Below the pieces are notes generated by a model that ran no database searches, was not told where the DNA came from, and saw only the letters and a program-made list of their open reading frames with translations. DNA of 64,000 nucleotides from Telmatactis stephensoni (Eukaryota > Cnidaria > Anthozoa > Actiniaria > Isophelliidae): NCBI GenBank assembly GCA_029948255.1, contig JALIZF010001708.1, positions 310,001 through 374,000 of the forward strand, written 5' to 3'. Of the stretch, positions 1-12,476 are shown piece after piece. Positions within the stretch are counted from its first letter, which is position 1; each line of letters opens with the position of its first letter. A program made the translations under genes and the position numbers.

Positions 1-1726
1 GGATCGTACGCCATAGTTCTTTTGGTGATTTCGATGACAATGCCTTCTGATAAAATGATCGTTTTGCCTGCTTGATTTTTGTTCTAAGTAAATTTCGTAT
101 GTCTCTAAACTTTTTCCATATATCCTCTGATTTGGTCTGGTGAGCTTGATAACGAAGCTGATTCCTCTGCACTTGGAGCTGGTGAATGTCATCTAATTTC
201 AACCATGGTGCAGGAGGGTGTGTGACTTTGACCCTCTTCAACGGGGCGTGTCTATCTAGACAAGAAGTAATCAATGAGTTAAACAAGTCCAGCTTTTCAT
301 CAATATCATCTGTGCTGTAGATGAGATTTAAGGGCAGTTCTGAGAAATCGTGGAGGAACTTCTGTTCTTCAAATTCCCTTTCATTTCTAATCATCTTATA
401 GTGTGGTTGGAAGCGCTTTACACGGACATTCATACAAACATATGGAGCGTCATGGTCACTGACACTTGAGCAAGGCAGAACATTGGTGTAGGTTACCCGG
501 CTTGGAACATTTGATATAACATGATCTATTAACGTACTTGACTTTAAGGTGACGCGGGTAGGCTGCTGAACGTGCTGATGGAGATTGAAGCAATCTAACA
601 TGGTCTTGTACTGGACAACCCTTGCTGAATGATGGTCAAGCAGATCGATGTTAAAATCTCCCATAATTAGTAAAGCGCCATCCCATTCGGTTGTTATGTA
701 GGCAAGGAGATTTTCAAATTTGTCCATCCATGTTTTATAGTCCAGCATCCGCTCTGATCGGTATATGGTGCCAAGTAGTAGTTTACTGTGTCTATTGCGG
801 CCTGGTACCTCCAGCCACAGATGTTCCAGCTGAGGCTCCTTATTTTCAAGGTCCAGTCTTCTTTTGTACTTGATGTCTTTGCGCAGGTAAGCACCTACAC
901 CACCCCCTCGAATTTTGTCTCGGTTCCGAAATACACAATTATAACCAGGTATGGCTACATAGCTTAATAAATGGGGGTTATTTTTCAGCCAGGTTTCGCT
1001 CATGGTCAGGATGTCGATGGGATACTCCGCCAATGTCACTTGTAGCTCGCCAAAGCTTGACACCATACTCTGGGTATTCAGGTGAGCGATTCTCAGTTGG
1101 TTGGCCTTTGACAGAAGAGATTGAAGATGGACGTCACTATCGCTTGTGACACTACTCGGGGTATCACTCTGTGCATAAGTGGAAACGTCATCATACAGTG
1201 AAAGGATATCATCCTGACTGCATTTTGCAAGAGGGAGCTCAGTAAATACACATCGTGGGCAGGTCCACTCATGAGGCTTGTCCGCTCTTATCATTTTTAA
1301 GTTCTGAATTCCTGTACATTTTGCATGGTATAAATCTTTGCAGGCTCTACAAATGAAGCGTTTATGATTGCTTTGGACGGGCCTTTCACATTGTTGACAT
1401 TTCACACAGCCCGTTGTACTGTGTTTCTTTGGGCGATTTTCATTTTCACCATTAGAAATTGAAGCATCAGGTCCAGGGTTAACCTCAACGTCGCCATCTT
1501 GCAGGATTATTCTATTTGTAGCGACGGAGTTTGAGTAATAAGGAGTTGGAAGCTTTGATCTTTTGAGCTTTTTGACGGTGAATAAGCAGCATTTCCATTT
1601 TCTAAAGGAACACAAAGATAAACCACAACTTATCAAAATATACGATTCTCTTTGTAGTTGCACACAATTAAAACATTGCAGAATACTATTGCTAGAAAAG
1701 TACCAAAAATGCCTTGCATTTGTGGA
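1..1726 (-). CDS. Non-LTR retrotransposon ORF2, partial: 2A-like motif, PHD-type finger, AP endonuclease
   Basis: The minus-strand frame is open from 1726 to the left edge, where it enters the segment that precedes the RT in CR1/L2-type elements (a W-K-x-I pattern near the edge). In order it holds a hydrophobic, Cys-rich leader; the motif DVEVNPGP at 1492-1469; a C4HC3 PHD-like finger at about 1412-1250 (CxxC, CxxC, H, C, then WTCPRC); and an endonuclease/exonuclease/phosphatase domain at about 1080-450 with TETWL-like, GDFN and SDH motifs. In the family the endonuclease nicks target DNA for target-primed reverse transcription. The catalytic SDH is intact. No ATG occurs in frame upstream of 1294, so the real 5' part is missing, spliced or uses another start. 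The RT domain must lie beyond the window. Confidence 0.85.
1469..1492 (-). other. 2A-like ribosome-skipping motif (DVEVNPGP)
   Basis: The eight residues match the 2A consensus D-V/I-E-x-N-P-G-P. In viruses, and in some reported non-LTR elements, this motif makes the ribosome skip the final Gly-Pro bond and separate two proteins. It lies between the hydrophobic leader and the PHD finger. Activity here is inferred. Confidence 0.6.
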
Positions 1727-3535
1727 CTAACCAGTCTGTTAATTGACTTGCAGCTGAAACAATGATTTTTTATGATTAGTAAAATCAAAATGAGAGGCCT
1801 ACATGCATATATAATATGTAATAATGGTGATTTGGCTTTGCACTATTCTGACATTTTTCATTTATAGTCGAGTATATAATTAATGATATATAATAAACAA
1901 CTCAGATACATATTTTTACTCGGGCTACCTGTGGTAGCTCGAGTCTAGGTTTACCTTTTCGGTCTATCAATCTATCAATCTATCTATCAACGTCGCAAAT
2001 GGGCAAATTACCCAGAAGCCTTTGGGGTACACTGTTGACCACGAGGCTTCCTGTGGTCGCGAGAGATTGAAAACAAAATGGCAGACGCTATCAATCGGAA
2101 TTTTTCGAACTATTGGCTTTTAATCTCAAGATACTTTGCTTTAATCGATAATATCGAATTCTCGAATTTAGTGATGACCTTCTTACCAGCTGTTGTAATC
2201 AACTTATAATGTCTTGATCGCCCAAGAACACGAGACAGATCGATTTGTGGCAGCGAACTTCACTTGAGGACAGACATGTAAGACACGGAGATATTGCCTT
2301 TAATAGATCAGTAGTTTGTTTTATAAATTAATCATATTTCACCACTGCTTGCACATAATATTTGCTTACACGGTGTCTACAGTCATGCTCTTCCTGAGAG
2401 CTGTGTTAAAAACGAACTAATTAACTAACAATATCTACAATGTTTATTTTAACTAGAAAGCCTAGTAGATTCTTGCCTTTGCGTAAATAATGTGACTAAC
2501 GTGTATTCAATAATTAAGCCAGGAAACAGGAATTAGTAAATGGTGCAAAATTACACCAAATAAACAATGGAAAACAAATGATTTTTTATTATTAACTTAT
2601 AAATTTTTAGTGCAATCTGTATTTTGTACAAATATGTCATGATTATATTGAATGCACTTTATTGTCAATCATGCTCAATGCTAGCAGATAAAAATATAGT
2701 GATGGATAATCATGGAAATGATAGTGTTTACGAGACCTTATATTAGCAACAATTGAAGAATTATTTTAGAATGTACAAAATGATATTTTCAATCAATGAA
2801 AAGTGATACTCAACCACAAATTTGTACAAGCTTTGTGTAACCATGTTCACAGAAACAAGATAAAGTGGATTGAATTGAAGATATTACTGTATGTAGTAGT
2901 ATCAGATTGATGTGCATGGAGGAGCTATATATGGTGTCAGTACTGAGCATATATTGTATGACATTACACTTCTTCAAATAAAGCCGGATCAGCAACTGAC
3001 TACTGCTATAATTATTGATCTGCTCCATATTAAAAACATGGTAATACATGTATTGAAAAGTTGTGTTAAGAAACTGAAATGATTTCATAGAAAGGTAACT
3101 GTGGTACTTCTAGAATCTACCAATGTGACAACAGCAATATCAAAATCATTTTAACTTGGACATCAAAACAGTCTGCCACAGTTTGTAAGTTTTGTTTCCA
3201 TAAATCAAAGTAAAAAAGTACAGAATAGAGATTTAAATTGTCTGAGCTATAATGTATTATCTATAGATCATATTGGATCATTTGGTAGGCATTTACAAAA
3301 TAAAGCAGACTGTATACTGTATATGTCTGGTTTGATAAAAAGACCAGCAGTATATTAATAACCACCATGATGTGGTACAATTATGTGGTACAATTATGTA
3401 CTTTCTCCCCAATATAATTTGTGTTCTACTCTGGGAGTACTTGTCATGCATTTTTGCAATCAAAAGACACTGACAAGTCAAACTGGTTTCCATCAACTTC
3501 TGTTCTCCATTTCTCCCCAAGTACTATACACAGGT
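1727..3535. other. Non-coding stretch, no gene recognised
   Basis: AT-rich sequence without a convincing reading frame. A TATC-type microsatellite lies near 1962-1990. A short hairpin at about 1920-1941 has GGTAGC opposite GCTACC around a TGT loop. A similar GGCTTCCTGTGGT string recurs near 2045, 48125 and 48684, which suggests short repeat ends. Confidence 0.5.
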
Positions 3536-3540
3536 GTAGC

Positions 3541-3570
3541 CCGAGTGAACGCCTATTAGGCGTCTAGTTT
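3541..3570 (-). repeat. Solo terminus of repeat family R1 (hairpin end)
   Basis: Holds a perfect 7-bp hairpin, ACGCCTA-T-TAGGCGT (3549-3563), flanked by GAGTGA on one side and CTAG on the other. In reverse complement it matches the CTAGACGC...GCGTTCACT left ends of the R1 copies at 26.2 and 34.4 kb. Only this end is seen here. Confidence 0.5.
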
Positions 3571-3785
3571 TATTTGTAGCCAATCAGATGTGGTGCCTGT
3601 CACAGTTTTTGCCACCTATGATAGGTGCACTAGTACCTGAAGACAATGAGCACTGGCAGCTGTTCTGTAAACATTTACAGATCACATCTATTCTTTTTTC
3701 ATCTATTGTTAGTGAAGACCAGATTGCTTACGTGCTAATATTAATTGAAGAACATCACCACCAATTTAAGGTGTTATATCCCTAT

Positions 3786-4330
3786 TGTCCAATAATAATA
3801 ATAATAATATTTATTTATAAAGTGCAAATTCAACCGTACAGTTTTCAAATGCGCTATGAAATAAAACAAATAATAGAATAATCATATTAAAATTCCTAAT
3901 AACAATAATATCTTAATAAAATAAACCTGAATACTATAATAAATAAATCAATATCCCTAATAAAATGTGATTAAAAGATAAAAGATAATTAATTAATTTG
4001 GATAACCCTTCTTGAAAAGGTATATCTTCAATCTTCTCTTAAATATACTAACATTAGTTGATTCCTTAATATTTCTTAATAAAATAGACTTGAACACTAT
4101 AATTACGAATCAATATCCCTAATAAAATGTGATTAAAAAAATAAAAGATAATTAATTAATTTGGATAAGCCTTCTTGAGAAGGTATGTCTTCAATCTTCT
4201 ATAAATATACTAACATTAGTTGATTCCTTAATATCCATGGGTAAATCATTCCATAATGATGGAGCGGCCGCTGCAAAGGCTCTGTCTCCGAGGGTAGGCA
4301 GTGTTCTCAATAGCACCTAAAATGCATTAC
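3786..4330 (-). pseudogene. LINE C-terminal fragment and 3' end with internal tandem duplication
   Basis: Read on the minus strand, 4320-4200 encodes a C-terminal LINE signature (GDRAFAAAAPSLWNDLP followed by LKTYLLKKAY, with a frameshift between them). The element ends at about 3790 in an ATT-type microsatellite, as LINE 3' ends often do. Two diverged copies of a roughly 165-bp segment lie in tandem, about 3924-4072 and 4088-4233, sharing CCCTAATAAAATGTGATTAA and TTAATTAATTTGGATAA. The protein part is broken by stops. Confidence 0.6.
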
Positions 4331-6069
4331 ATGATTCATTTGCCATGAACAATCCAACGGTAATTATTACTATGTTTATTATTTTTGTCTGATACTAATA
4401 ATATTTTTAGTAGTTCTTAGTAGTGATTTATATTTGATGTGGATGATTTTCAATATTTATTATCATGAGAGAGTTATAATAATGATGATGATGATGATGA
4501 TAAATAATTATCTTGCGCCCATATAACAATTGTGGTTTTTCAGGGAGGTCCTCCATAAAAATAAATATATAAACAAAAAGTAAAACTTTAAAAGAAGTAA
4601 AATATTCTATAATGTACATTTTTATCACATATTAATTCCTAAACTTAAGCTTACAGGACATTTGATTAGTTTTAAAACTTACATGAAGTTTGAATAAAAT
4701 AATATAAAATATAAATAAAATATGTTCACAACTCACAAAGATATGAATTCTCAAAAATCCCTATTTTGTATGGAAATTAAACAGTTCATATTTGGTAGGC
4801 AAGAAATACCAATTAAACAATGAAAGTTTTCATACAAAATTTCCATTTCCAAAAAAATAACATATCTTCACAACTTTTGAAAGAACTTCTTCGATGAAAA
4901 CTTCAGCTTTACTAATTCGAGCATGCATCCTCAAATCCATGGTAATTAACACTGACTCAAAAAAAAAAAATCCTGATAAGAGCTCATTAAACTATTTCAA
5001 AATTAATGGTATCAACTATACAATTTTCTTTATTCCTCCTATTCATTTGAGAATGAAGCACAGACACATACTTACTCACCCAAGGTACTCATTTTGTTAA
5101 TGTTCTAGATTTGGGCCACTAGTACGTTCCTGGTGCATGCGTTTTGATGCCAAGCACAATTACTTCAAGCGTTTGGCCAAGAATATTGGTAATTACAAGA
5201 ATATCCCTCTCACCTTAGCAAAGAGACACCAACAATGGCTATGATATCACCTTAATTCACGTTTATCTCAAAAGGAGTTGAAATTGGACCTGGTAGGTAG
5301 AATATCAAATTGCAGATGGCTTTCAGTAATCTGTACTCTCATATTGGTACTCATGGCATCATAAATGTTTGAAACCCGAGTGGAATCAACATTAGCAGAT
5401 GATGTACTCTATAATAATTAGATTTGTGCATCGTTAAACTATAGTATATTCATACATTTTGGGAAGGTTGTACATATGGAGCTTTAGGGGTACTCCCTAT
5501 AGCTATATAATCTACTACAGGGGAGGTTCTCATTTAAAATTTGAGGCTTTAAAGGTATAAAAGGACACAGGACATAATCCTGGTCATGAAATATTGTCCC
5601 ATGCTAATTTATTGATGATGATGATATCAAAGAGCCAATTGACAAACATAATAGATAATTAGCATCAACCCAGCATCAAATCTTAAGAAAACCTTTTGAT
5701 TTAACCCTGGGTTAACACTAACCCACATTCTAGCAACCAGGTCCTAGAGTATCAAACTCCAGGGGAACATCCTCAACTGTAATCTACACATATGGGTATG
5801 TTATGAAAATAATCCTTGTCACGATATATTGACCTATGCAAATTGATGATATTTTTAAGAAATCATTATAATTCTTTTCATTCAGGTAAAGACTTTTTTG
5901 CTGGGGATGTAAATTATTATGACATTCTACATGATGATCTGACAACCATTAACGGGCAAACGTGTATTACAGAGTATGTCAAAGTATACAGACAGATATC
6001 AAATTCAGATTAAGAAATGTGAAAATTTAAGTAATGACCCTCTTTATTTTTGTCCTATTTTAATTCTGA
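4331..6069. other. Non-coding stretch, no gene recognised
   Basis: AT-rich. A GAT microsatellite lies around 4482-4500. A few short frames exist, but none has recognisable motifs or codon structure. Confidence 0.4.
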
Positions 6070-6420
6070 GCAAACTGGGTCAAAATTTGTGGTACCACTT
6101 ACAAACAAGGATGTGTTCTTTGCATTGGTCAAGACCTGACTGGAGATGCTGTATTTGCTTGGACCTCCAAAATCTTTGTCGTGGAGAGAGATCCAAACAA
6201 AACAAGATTTGTTGTGAATGCCCTCCACAGTGAAGGATGGAACTCCCACTTCCATTCATATGAAGTTAGTGAACAGCCAGATTTGCAAGTTCATCATCTG
6301 ATGAAGCAATCTGATCTCACTCATTTTTTGCCACTTCATCTACTAAATGCATATGGGCTGCAAATGCCAGGCCTAAAATTTATTTCCCCCAGGCATGAAA
6401 TTCCAGAGTTTCCACTTTGA
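6070..6420 (+). CDS. Unrecognised exon-like ORF (116 codons)
   Basis: The frame is open from 6070, just after a TGA at 6067-6069, to TGA at 6418-6420. It reads like real protein: a Cys pair early (YKQGCVLC), VFAWTSKIFVVERDP, then NSHFHSYEV and a C-terminal LNAYGLQMPGLKFISPRH. A T-rich tract ending CTGAG just upstream could be a weak splice acceptor, so this may be a last exon. The FHSYEV...L..Y....I.PRH pattern resembles C-termini of large transposon-encoded proteins, but I cannot assign a family. No neighbouring gene helps. Confidence 0.35.
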   Translation, partial: ANWVKICGTTYKQGCVLCIGQDLTGDAVFAWTSKIFVVERDPNKTRFVVNALHSEGWNSHFHSYEVSEQPDLQVHHLMKQSDLTHFLPLHLLNAYGLQMPGLKFISPRHEIPEFPL

Positions 6421-8847
6421 TCAAGACACCTCACAGTCATGGACTGTAGAATAGATTTGAGTCTGTGAATTGTCTCACTGTTGATGTAAACTATTTTAAG
6501 GACGGAGCCCTCTAATGTGAAAGTAATTATTTTCTCTAAAATCTATATGGGTGTGAAAGAACCCATTGTAGGCTGTTAGAATCCAAGAAAAAAATTGGGG
6601 GTCACCACGCATTTTAATGAGTTATCCTCTATACTTCCAATAAGTTTCAAACTTTTTTTCCTAAAACAATCTAAGCATAATTCTCTGGTAGGGCAATACC
6701 ATAAAACCGCGAGAACAAAGAAAATGTTTTTTTAAAAATATTTACTTGGTTTTAGGATGTTCTAGTCTATGATTGCTAAATATAATATGTTTTTTTTATC
6801 ATTCTTCAATTATAAATTCATAAAAAGCTTATATAATTCTAGATTTTTCTTTGGTTTATAATTTACAAAAGGAAAAAAGAGGGGTATCCAGGCGATTTAA
6901 GAAGTTATTTACCGATAAACGCACCAAATACGATGAAATCCCTAGCCCTCCATACAGAGTATAGACAGATTTTACAAAGCATTATGGGACATTTCCAAGA
7001 TGGCGGCCAATAGGCAAATCTAGTCCTTGTGATCAAAACAGTGGGTTTTAAGCGAGTTTTATTCATCAATACTGAATTTAATTCTACTACAGGAACAGTC
7101 AAATGTTTTTTCTACAAGCAAGTTTTATTTATCCAAATATCGCAAAACTGCTTTGTTTTTACGATGTTTTTACTACAAAGGGCCATGCGCAGAACGCAGT
7201 GCGAGCTGACAATAGAGGGCACCGTCCTTAAGGCTGATTAACATACTGCAATTTTTGCCTACAACTGCATGTTTCGTGTAACTTTTCTAATATGGTGTAC
7301 AATTACAACACAAGTTGCACCATGTAAATCAAGCCTAGAACTCACCTGCAACTATTGCAAAAATTACGTGCATGTAAATTATATAAAACAGAAGCTAAGA
7401 TATGACATAATGAACGTTCAAAGTTCAAAGTTCAAAGGTTCAAAGTTGCCATCCCTCTGCAGTCTCATAAAAGAGAGAAAGGTGTTGAACAGCATTATAT
7501 CAGTAAACGAGTTTCAGGTTATTACATTATTTTACAATATTGAGAAATGTATATTGTAATATAGCACTTACAATAACGTAAATATTAGCCATTTTGGAAT
7601 TAACCAGGAACCTGGGTACTAGCTGGTAAAGAAATATTTAACATTCCAAAGGATTGATAAATACTAAATGAAAGATCTGTAGATAGACTGATATTGATAA
7701 GGTCTTTCAAGAGATGGAATTATAGAGTTTTTCATTTAGTCAATATAACAAACATGACTTTCCATTGGTTAACTCCAAAATGGCTAATAATCAATCTTCC
7801 ATAAAATAATTGTCTGAAAGCTTGGCAATATTTAAAATTATGAAACTTGGGAGTGTCATAACATTTGCTTTGACATCAGAGAACCAGGTTTCTAGAAGCC
7901 CTGACAAAGAATATTGTACATCCATCTATCATGGTGAGTTTGGTAAATTAATTCTCAAATACTTGTATTTTTACAACATTTACTTAATAGTGCCTAAGGC
8001 GTTACCAATTTTGACTTGTCTGTAAATGGGTATGTTGCAGATGGAGGCCATGTGCTGGGCTACATTTTAAAAATTGAAACCGCCGTAATGGACCCATTGG
8101 CACAATCCTCTGAAGAATTTTAGTAAGTGTTTAACATATTTATTATTCATTTGTGTATCAAATGGTATAAATACATAGTTTATGTTAGGTTTGTAATAAA
8201 ATCTTAACAATATTGACATTCACAGTTAGTGTTTTTTGGGAAAGCAAAGATGCTACACCTAAGATACCTAAAACTATAATCTTCTTTAATTTCGTTCATA
8301 GTTAATTAACTATTCCTTAAACCATTATCATTTTAACTAGCTGTTGATAAATAATTGCACTTTATGTATTTCAAAGACACAATCAGGTCCTTTGTTCAGC
8401 TTTTATGCTTGCTTTAAGCCAATAATAAGTGGACTCAATGTGGTTTCTCAAGGTAACAGTCCTCTAGGAATAATCTGTTTAAATTAACCCTTCGAATCGG
8501 GATATTCAATTTGCGATTTCATAATATACATGCAAAAATTTCTCGGTGCTGATTGGCTAAGAGCAGTGCTGTTTTCGAGGAAATTTTCTTTTGGCAGAGA
8601 ACAGTCAAAATGCACTTAAACGTCAAATTCTTCTTTTTATTCATTAAAAAAAACAATTTATAAAACACTTTTAGCCGGATTTGTTTCCAAAATTGTTGAA
8701 AATATGCAAGAAAAATGTCAAAAAGTACCCAAGTTTCAAGTGAAAAGTTTTGAATTTTTCCCTTGAGCGCGTGCTTGGCGACGACATCGTCAGGTCACTT
8801 TCTAACACTGAGTGCATGCTTTTTCAACAGAATGTATATTATTAAAA
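6421..8847. other. Non-coding stretch, no gene recognised
   Basis: Low-complexity AT-rich DNA. A short run of the heptamer AGTTCAA/AAAGTTC lies at about 7417-7445. Several short frames show no family signature. Confidence 0.4.
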
Positions 8848-8995
8848 GGAAATAATATGGTTTACTCGTGCAATTTAGAAAAAAATTGACTCGTGAGTTT
8901 TCAAAGAACACCTATGGGCTCGTGCAATTTTGAACTCTTTCAAAACTCACTTGTGCAAATTTATTCTAAATTGCACTCGTAACCATATTATTTCC
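8848..8995. mobile_element. Palindromic MITE
   Basis: The ends are an imperfect inverted repeat of about 30 bp: GGAAATAATATGGTTTACTC at the left and its near-complement GTAACCATATTATTTCC at the right. The spacer is short and non-coding and contains further CTCGTGCAATTT repeats. This size and symmetry fit a miniature inverted-repeat element or a fold-back unit. Confidence 0.6.
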
Positions 8996-9316
8996 AATCT
9001 GATGAACGGCTTGGATTAGACATGTGTCTTGCATTACCTGATCATGTCTATTCAAACTTAAAGTGTTTATGACAGATGATTTTTATTTTCTTAATGGTAT
9101 CTAGATGGGTTACTGATACGAAAACTAAAAACATTGGATTTGAATATGTTATTAATCACATTCGGTCTTTATCCACCAAAAGGATCAAATTTCACTTCTG
9201 CTTGGATCAAAAACAACATGAGGTGGAGAACTGGGACTACTGCCTGTGACTTCAAAAAAGAATGCTTTTCCCTGGTTTTACTGTTTCCCTTATTTGTTTT
9301 AGTGGGATAGCTGAAA

Positions 9317-9418
9317 ATGGTCCAAAGATGTGTCATGTATGGCTGCAGTAATGTGAAAGAAAATAAGGGGATAATTTTCTTTGGTATGATTCTTGCTTTG
9401 ACCTCACAGACCAACTAG
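9317..9418 (+). pseudogene. THAP-like N-terminal fragment
   Basis: A short frame from ATG at 9317 begins MVQRCVMYGCSN followed by a basic stretch and GIIFF, resembling the first C-x4-C of THAP zinc-binding domains, which bind DNA in transposases and host factors. The later Cys-His pair and the AVPTF-type motif are absent because the frame stops at about 9418. It could be one exon of a decayed P-like transposase or chance similarity. Confidence 0.3.
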
Positions 9419-9743
9419 TCCCAGGTTCCCACCTTGCACGGTTTACGACCCAATGGTAAGTTAAATTTTGACACTCTTGGATAACTAAATGCAGTGGGAG
9501 AAAATGATATCAAATTGTTTTTCGATATTCATATCAGGATCCCATGTAGATTTCTTCAAGAAAATAAAAAATATATCTGTTCACATAAGCTATGAAATAA
9601 AATTTATTCTTTATATGGCAAGGTAGTCTTGAGGGAAATCCAAGCGTTGTGATTGGTTCTTTTCTAGAAATGGTCACAAGCTGTGTATTTTTTTTATTTC
9701 GATAGCCAGCAAATTCAAAACGAGCATGACCCGAGTGCCATAT

Positions 9744-9891
9744 AATAAACTACTTACTAACCTAGCTTGCTCGAGCCGTACTTGGGAATATTGACCCTCA
9801 GTCGTTTCTTGCATGGACCTCGCTGCACTGCCACTAACCTGGGGCAATATTCCCCAGTATGGCCCTCGCACTCGGTTAGTAAGAGGTTATT
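9744..9891. mobile_element. Palindromic MITE
   Basis: Inverted ends AATAAACTACTTACTAACC at the left and GGTTAGTAAGAGGTTATT at the right, about 19 bp with one or two mismatches. The 110-bp core is non-coding. Confidence 0.5.
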
Positions 9892-9906
9892 ACTTTTTAC
9901 TAGCGG

Positions 9907-10869
9907 TTAAGGTATCAGGGTACCCCAAAGTTTCTCAAAAGGGTCGATTTTTACTTTTTTACATTTTCTGATAGAATACACAATAAGCTATGATTTAGTG
10001 AAAAACTTATTTCACTAGTGATTATTAATAGCGAGTTATAAACGAAAAACGTTTTTCCAGCTTAATTCCTGGCAATTATCTGTTGACATCACTTATCAAT
10101 TGACCTGTCATCAAGAGAGCTTGTCGGTGAAGAATATATTTGTCTAAACTATCGAAACCTTTGTAAAAAGATTATTCAACAAGAGCCAAAGTCCAATGGG
10201 ATCAAATTGCCTTGACTTCCCGCCATTTGTTTGCTCTTTACTTCAGCTGTCATCGGGCAAGATTATTATGTGTTATAATCCCCTTGTATCAACAAACCCG
10301 CTTCTTTGCTCCAAAAGACATTTTTGCGTTTTTCTCGGAAGTGAATTTACGTTCAATTAGCCGTGTATTTTTATTTCTCGGTCAAAGGGATTTTAATGGA
10401 TTCATCTGAAATTTGGCAGAGGTCGTCTTCGATACTTGTTCTTTAAAAGTGTGTCTCCGATTATTGATTTTTTGCTCCGGTCCAAAGTTATCGTCTGTTT
10501 TGTATCGGATACAGCTATTTTGGCAGTGTTGTAACTTTAGGAACGTATAACAGAACAATGGGGCAACTAATCAAAAATCTGAGACACACTTTTGACAAGT
10601 GATATCTCATGATCTCAGAAAGATAGTAAACATCGTTTTCGGATCAATATTGATTGACCGGGAACTCTGCGAAGACACCTCAGTGAAAATTTGAATAATT
10701 CGCTCTAACCTTAAAGGAAAAAATTATTTTACGATAAAAATAATAGAAATAGTTTCTACATTTATTCAGCTTTCTAAAAATGTATACTTTAATGGGGTTT
10801 AGACTAAAAGTTTTGGCGCAATATAGAGTTGAACGCACACCGGTCGCTAGGGGTACCCTGATACCTTAA
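9907..10869. mobile_element. Non-autonomous TTAA-flanked TIR element
   Basis: The left end is TTAA-GGTATCAGGGTACCCC and the right end is GGGGTACCCTGATACC-TTAA, a perfect 16-bp inverted repeat bounded by TTAA on both sides. TTAA is the duplicated target of piggyBac- and Kolobok-type transposases. The 930-bp interior has no reading frame I can assign, so it is probably mobilised in trans. Confidence 0.6.
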
Positions 10870-11775
10870 ATTGAGGATATTGTGCAAGGCAATTCCAAAC
10901 TCTTTGGTCAATTAATCTTGTGATTTTTTGTGGTTACAACTTGTGGTTGTACCTCACATCTGATTGGTTGTGAACCCACATTCCAGAAAATGTAAAACAG
11001 AAAAAATCTTTGCTCATTGCTGACTTGATTGACCATCCATGTGAATAGAACTAGTATGAAAAGATATTGAAATGATAAATCATTCGCATATGAAAGAGGT
11101 GGATCTAGAGGAGGGGACCAGGGCTCCCCCACCCTTGTAGGGCTGAGGGTCTGGACTAGTGGGCCTCCTCCTTACCTCAATGTCTGTATGAAATTCATAG
11201 GTTCCTTTCATAGTGTCCTCCATTGCTGGCAGTCTTGTTTACCAGAGAATCAAATTTTTGGGAGAATATTGCATTTTTCTTATATTCATAATAATTATTT
11301 TGTATAAAAATGTAATGTCTTGTCGTTTCCATTTTAAAGTGTATAAATGAAATATTTGCTTGCAAATAGTGTTTTTATGTTTTGTCATTAGAAGTCTTTG
11401 TTTTGTTATGGTAGTTAATGCATATTCAAGGAGTTTGTAATTATTGCGTGACTGTGTCCTATTGTGAGAGGGGGATCATTGCTATTAGAATTGACAGTCC
11501 CTTGGGGCTAATGGTTCACGTGACTTCGGTAGCGTCACTCATTCACCCTTGCTACTCTTCGAGGCAACATCAGCAATTTTTCTTTGTGTTTTTTCCAGCT
11601 TTTTTCCAGGTAAGAATCTCTTTATATTTCTATCTACTCGCTTGCCCAATATTTAATATTGCCAGGGCCATTAGTTTTATTGTTATTCCGCTCGATCGCT
11701 CGTTGTTTTTGATAACTTTTGGTCTTTTTGTCTTTCGCCACGTGGCTTTGGTTTATAGGCTTTAGGGACTTTGTT

Positions 11776-12360
11776 ATGGCTAGCAGGGATCATAAGGCAC
11801 TTATAATTGGGCATTCATTTGTTAAGCGTTTGCTTCGAGATATTAGAGTAGGTTTTGATGCTCGGGTGAATTTACAACTGGGTCTTACGGGTACTGCTTG
11901 GGTCAAATGGCATGGCGTGGGCGGTCGTTGTGTTGAGACACTTCGGTCGTATGACCTTGGTGTTATTCGTTAGTACGCTCCAGACATTGTCATTTTAGAG
12001 TTAGGAACTAATGATCTGAGTCATTCGCGGCCCGAAGTAGTGGGTTCGGCTATAGATGACCTGGTTAATCTATTTTTGAGTCATTTTAATGTGCGCGTTG
12101 TAGGCTGGTGTTGTGTAATACCTCGTGGTCTTTCACATTCCAATGCTGCGCTGTTTGAACAGCAGGCTGCGCTTTTGAATAATTATTTGCGCGTGGTTTT
12201 TGATTCAAACCCTAATGTTTTTTGTTGGAATCATCGTTTGTTCAATCATCCCGCTAAAGATTATTATTTACCGGATGGTGTTCATCTGAACCCTTCTGGG
12301 CAGTATCAGCTTTATCGTAGCTATCGCCGGGCTGTGTTGAGGGCGTTATCCCTCCTTTAA
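11776..12360 (+). pseudogene. SGNH/GDSL-type hydrolase ORF with one in-frame TAG
   Basis: From ATG 11776 the frame covers 194 codons to TAA at 12360, broken only by TAG at 11971-11973. The SGNH blocks are visible: IIGHSF (nucleophile Ser), LELGTNDLSH (GxND, oxyanion Asn) and LPDGVHLNPSG (Asp and His of the triad). The family cleaves ester bonds; Ngaro-like and some CR1 elements carry such proteins with unknown roles. A longer start at 11719 (non-ATG) is possible. It sits 5' of gag, inside the putative intron 11610-12905, so it might be made only from unspliced RNA. The stop could be decay or readthrough. Confidence 0.7.
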
Positions 12361-12476
12361 GGTTATTTTAGTCAATATTTAGTGGGTCATGGACATTGTC
12401 TTTTTACCCTCACCCTTTCATTGTTGTCCTGAATGGAGGTAATTCCTTCGGGTGCTGTTTATGTTGGGTCTTGTCC

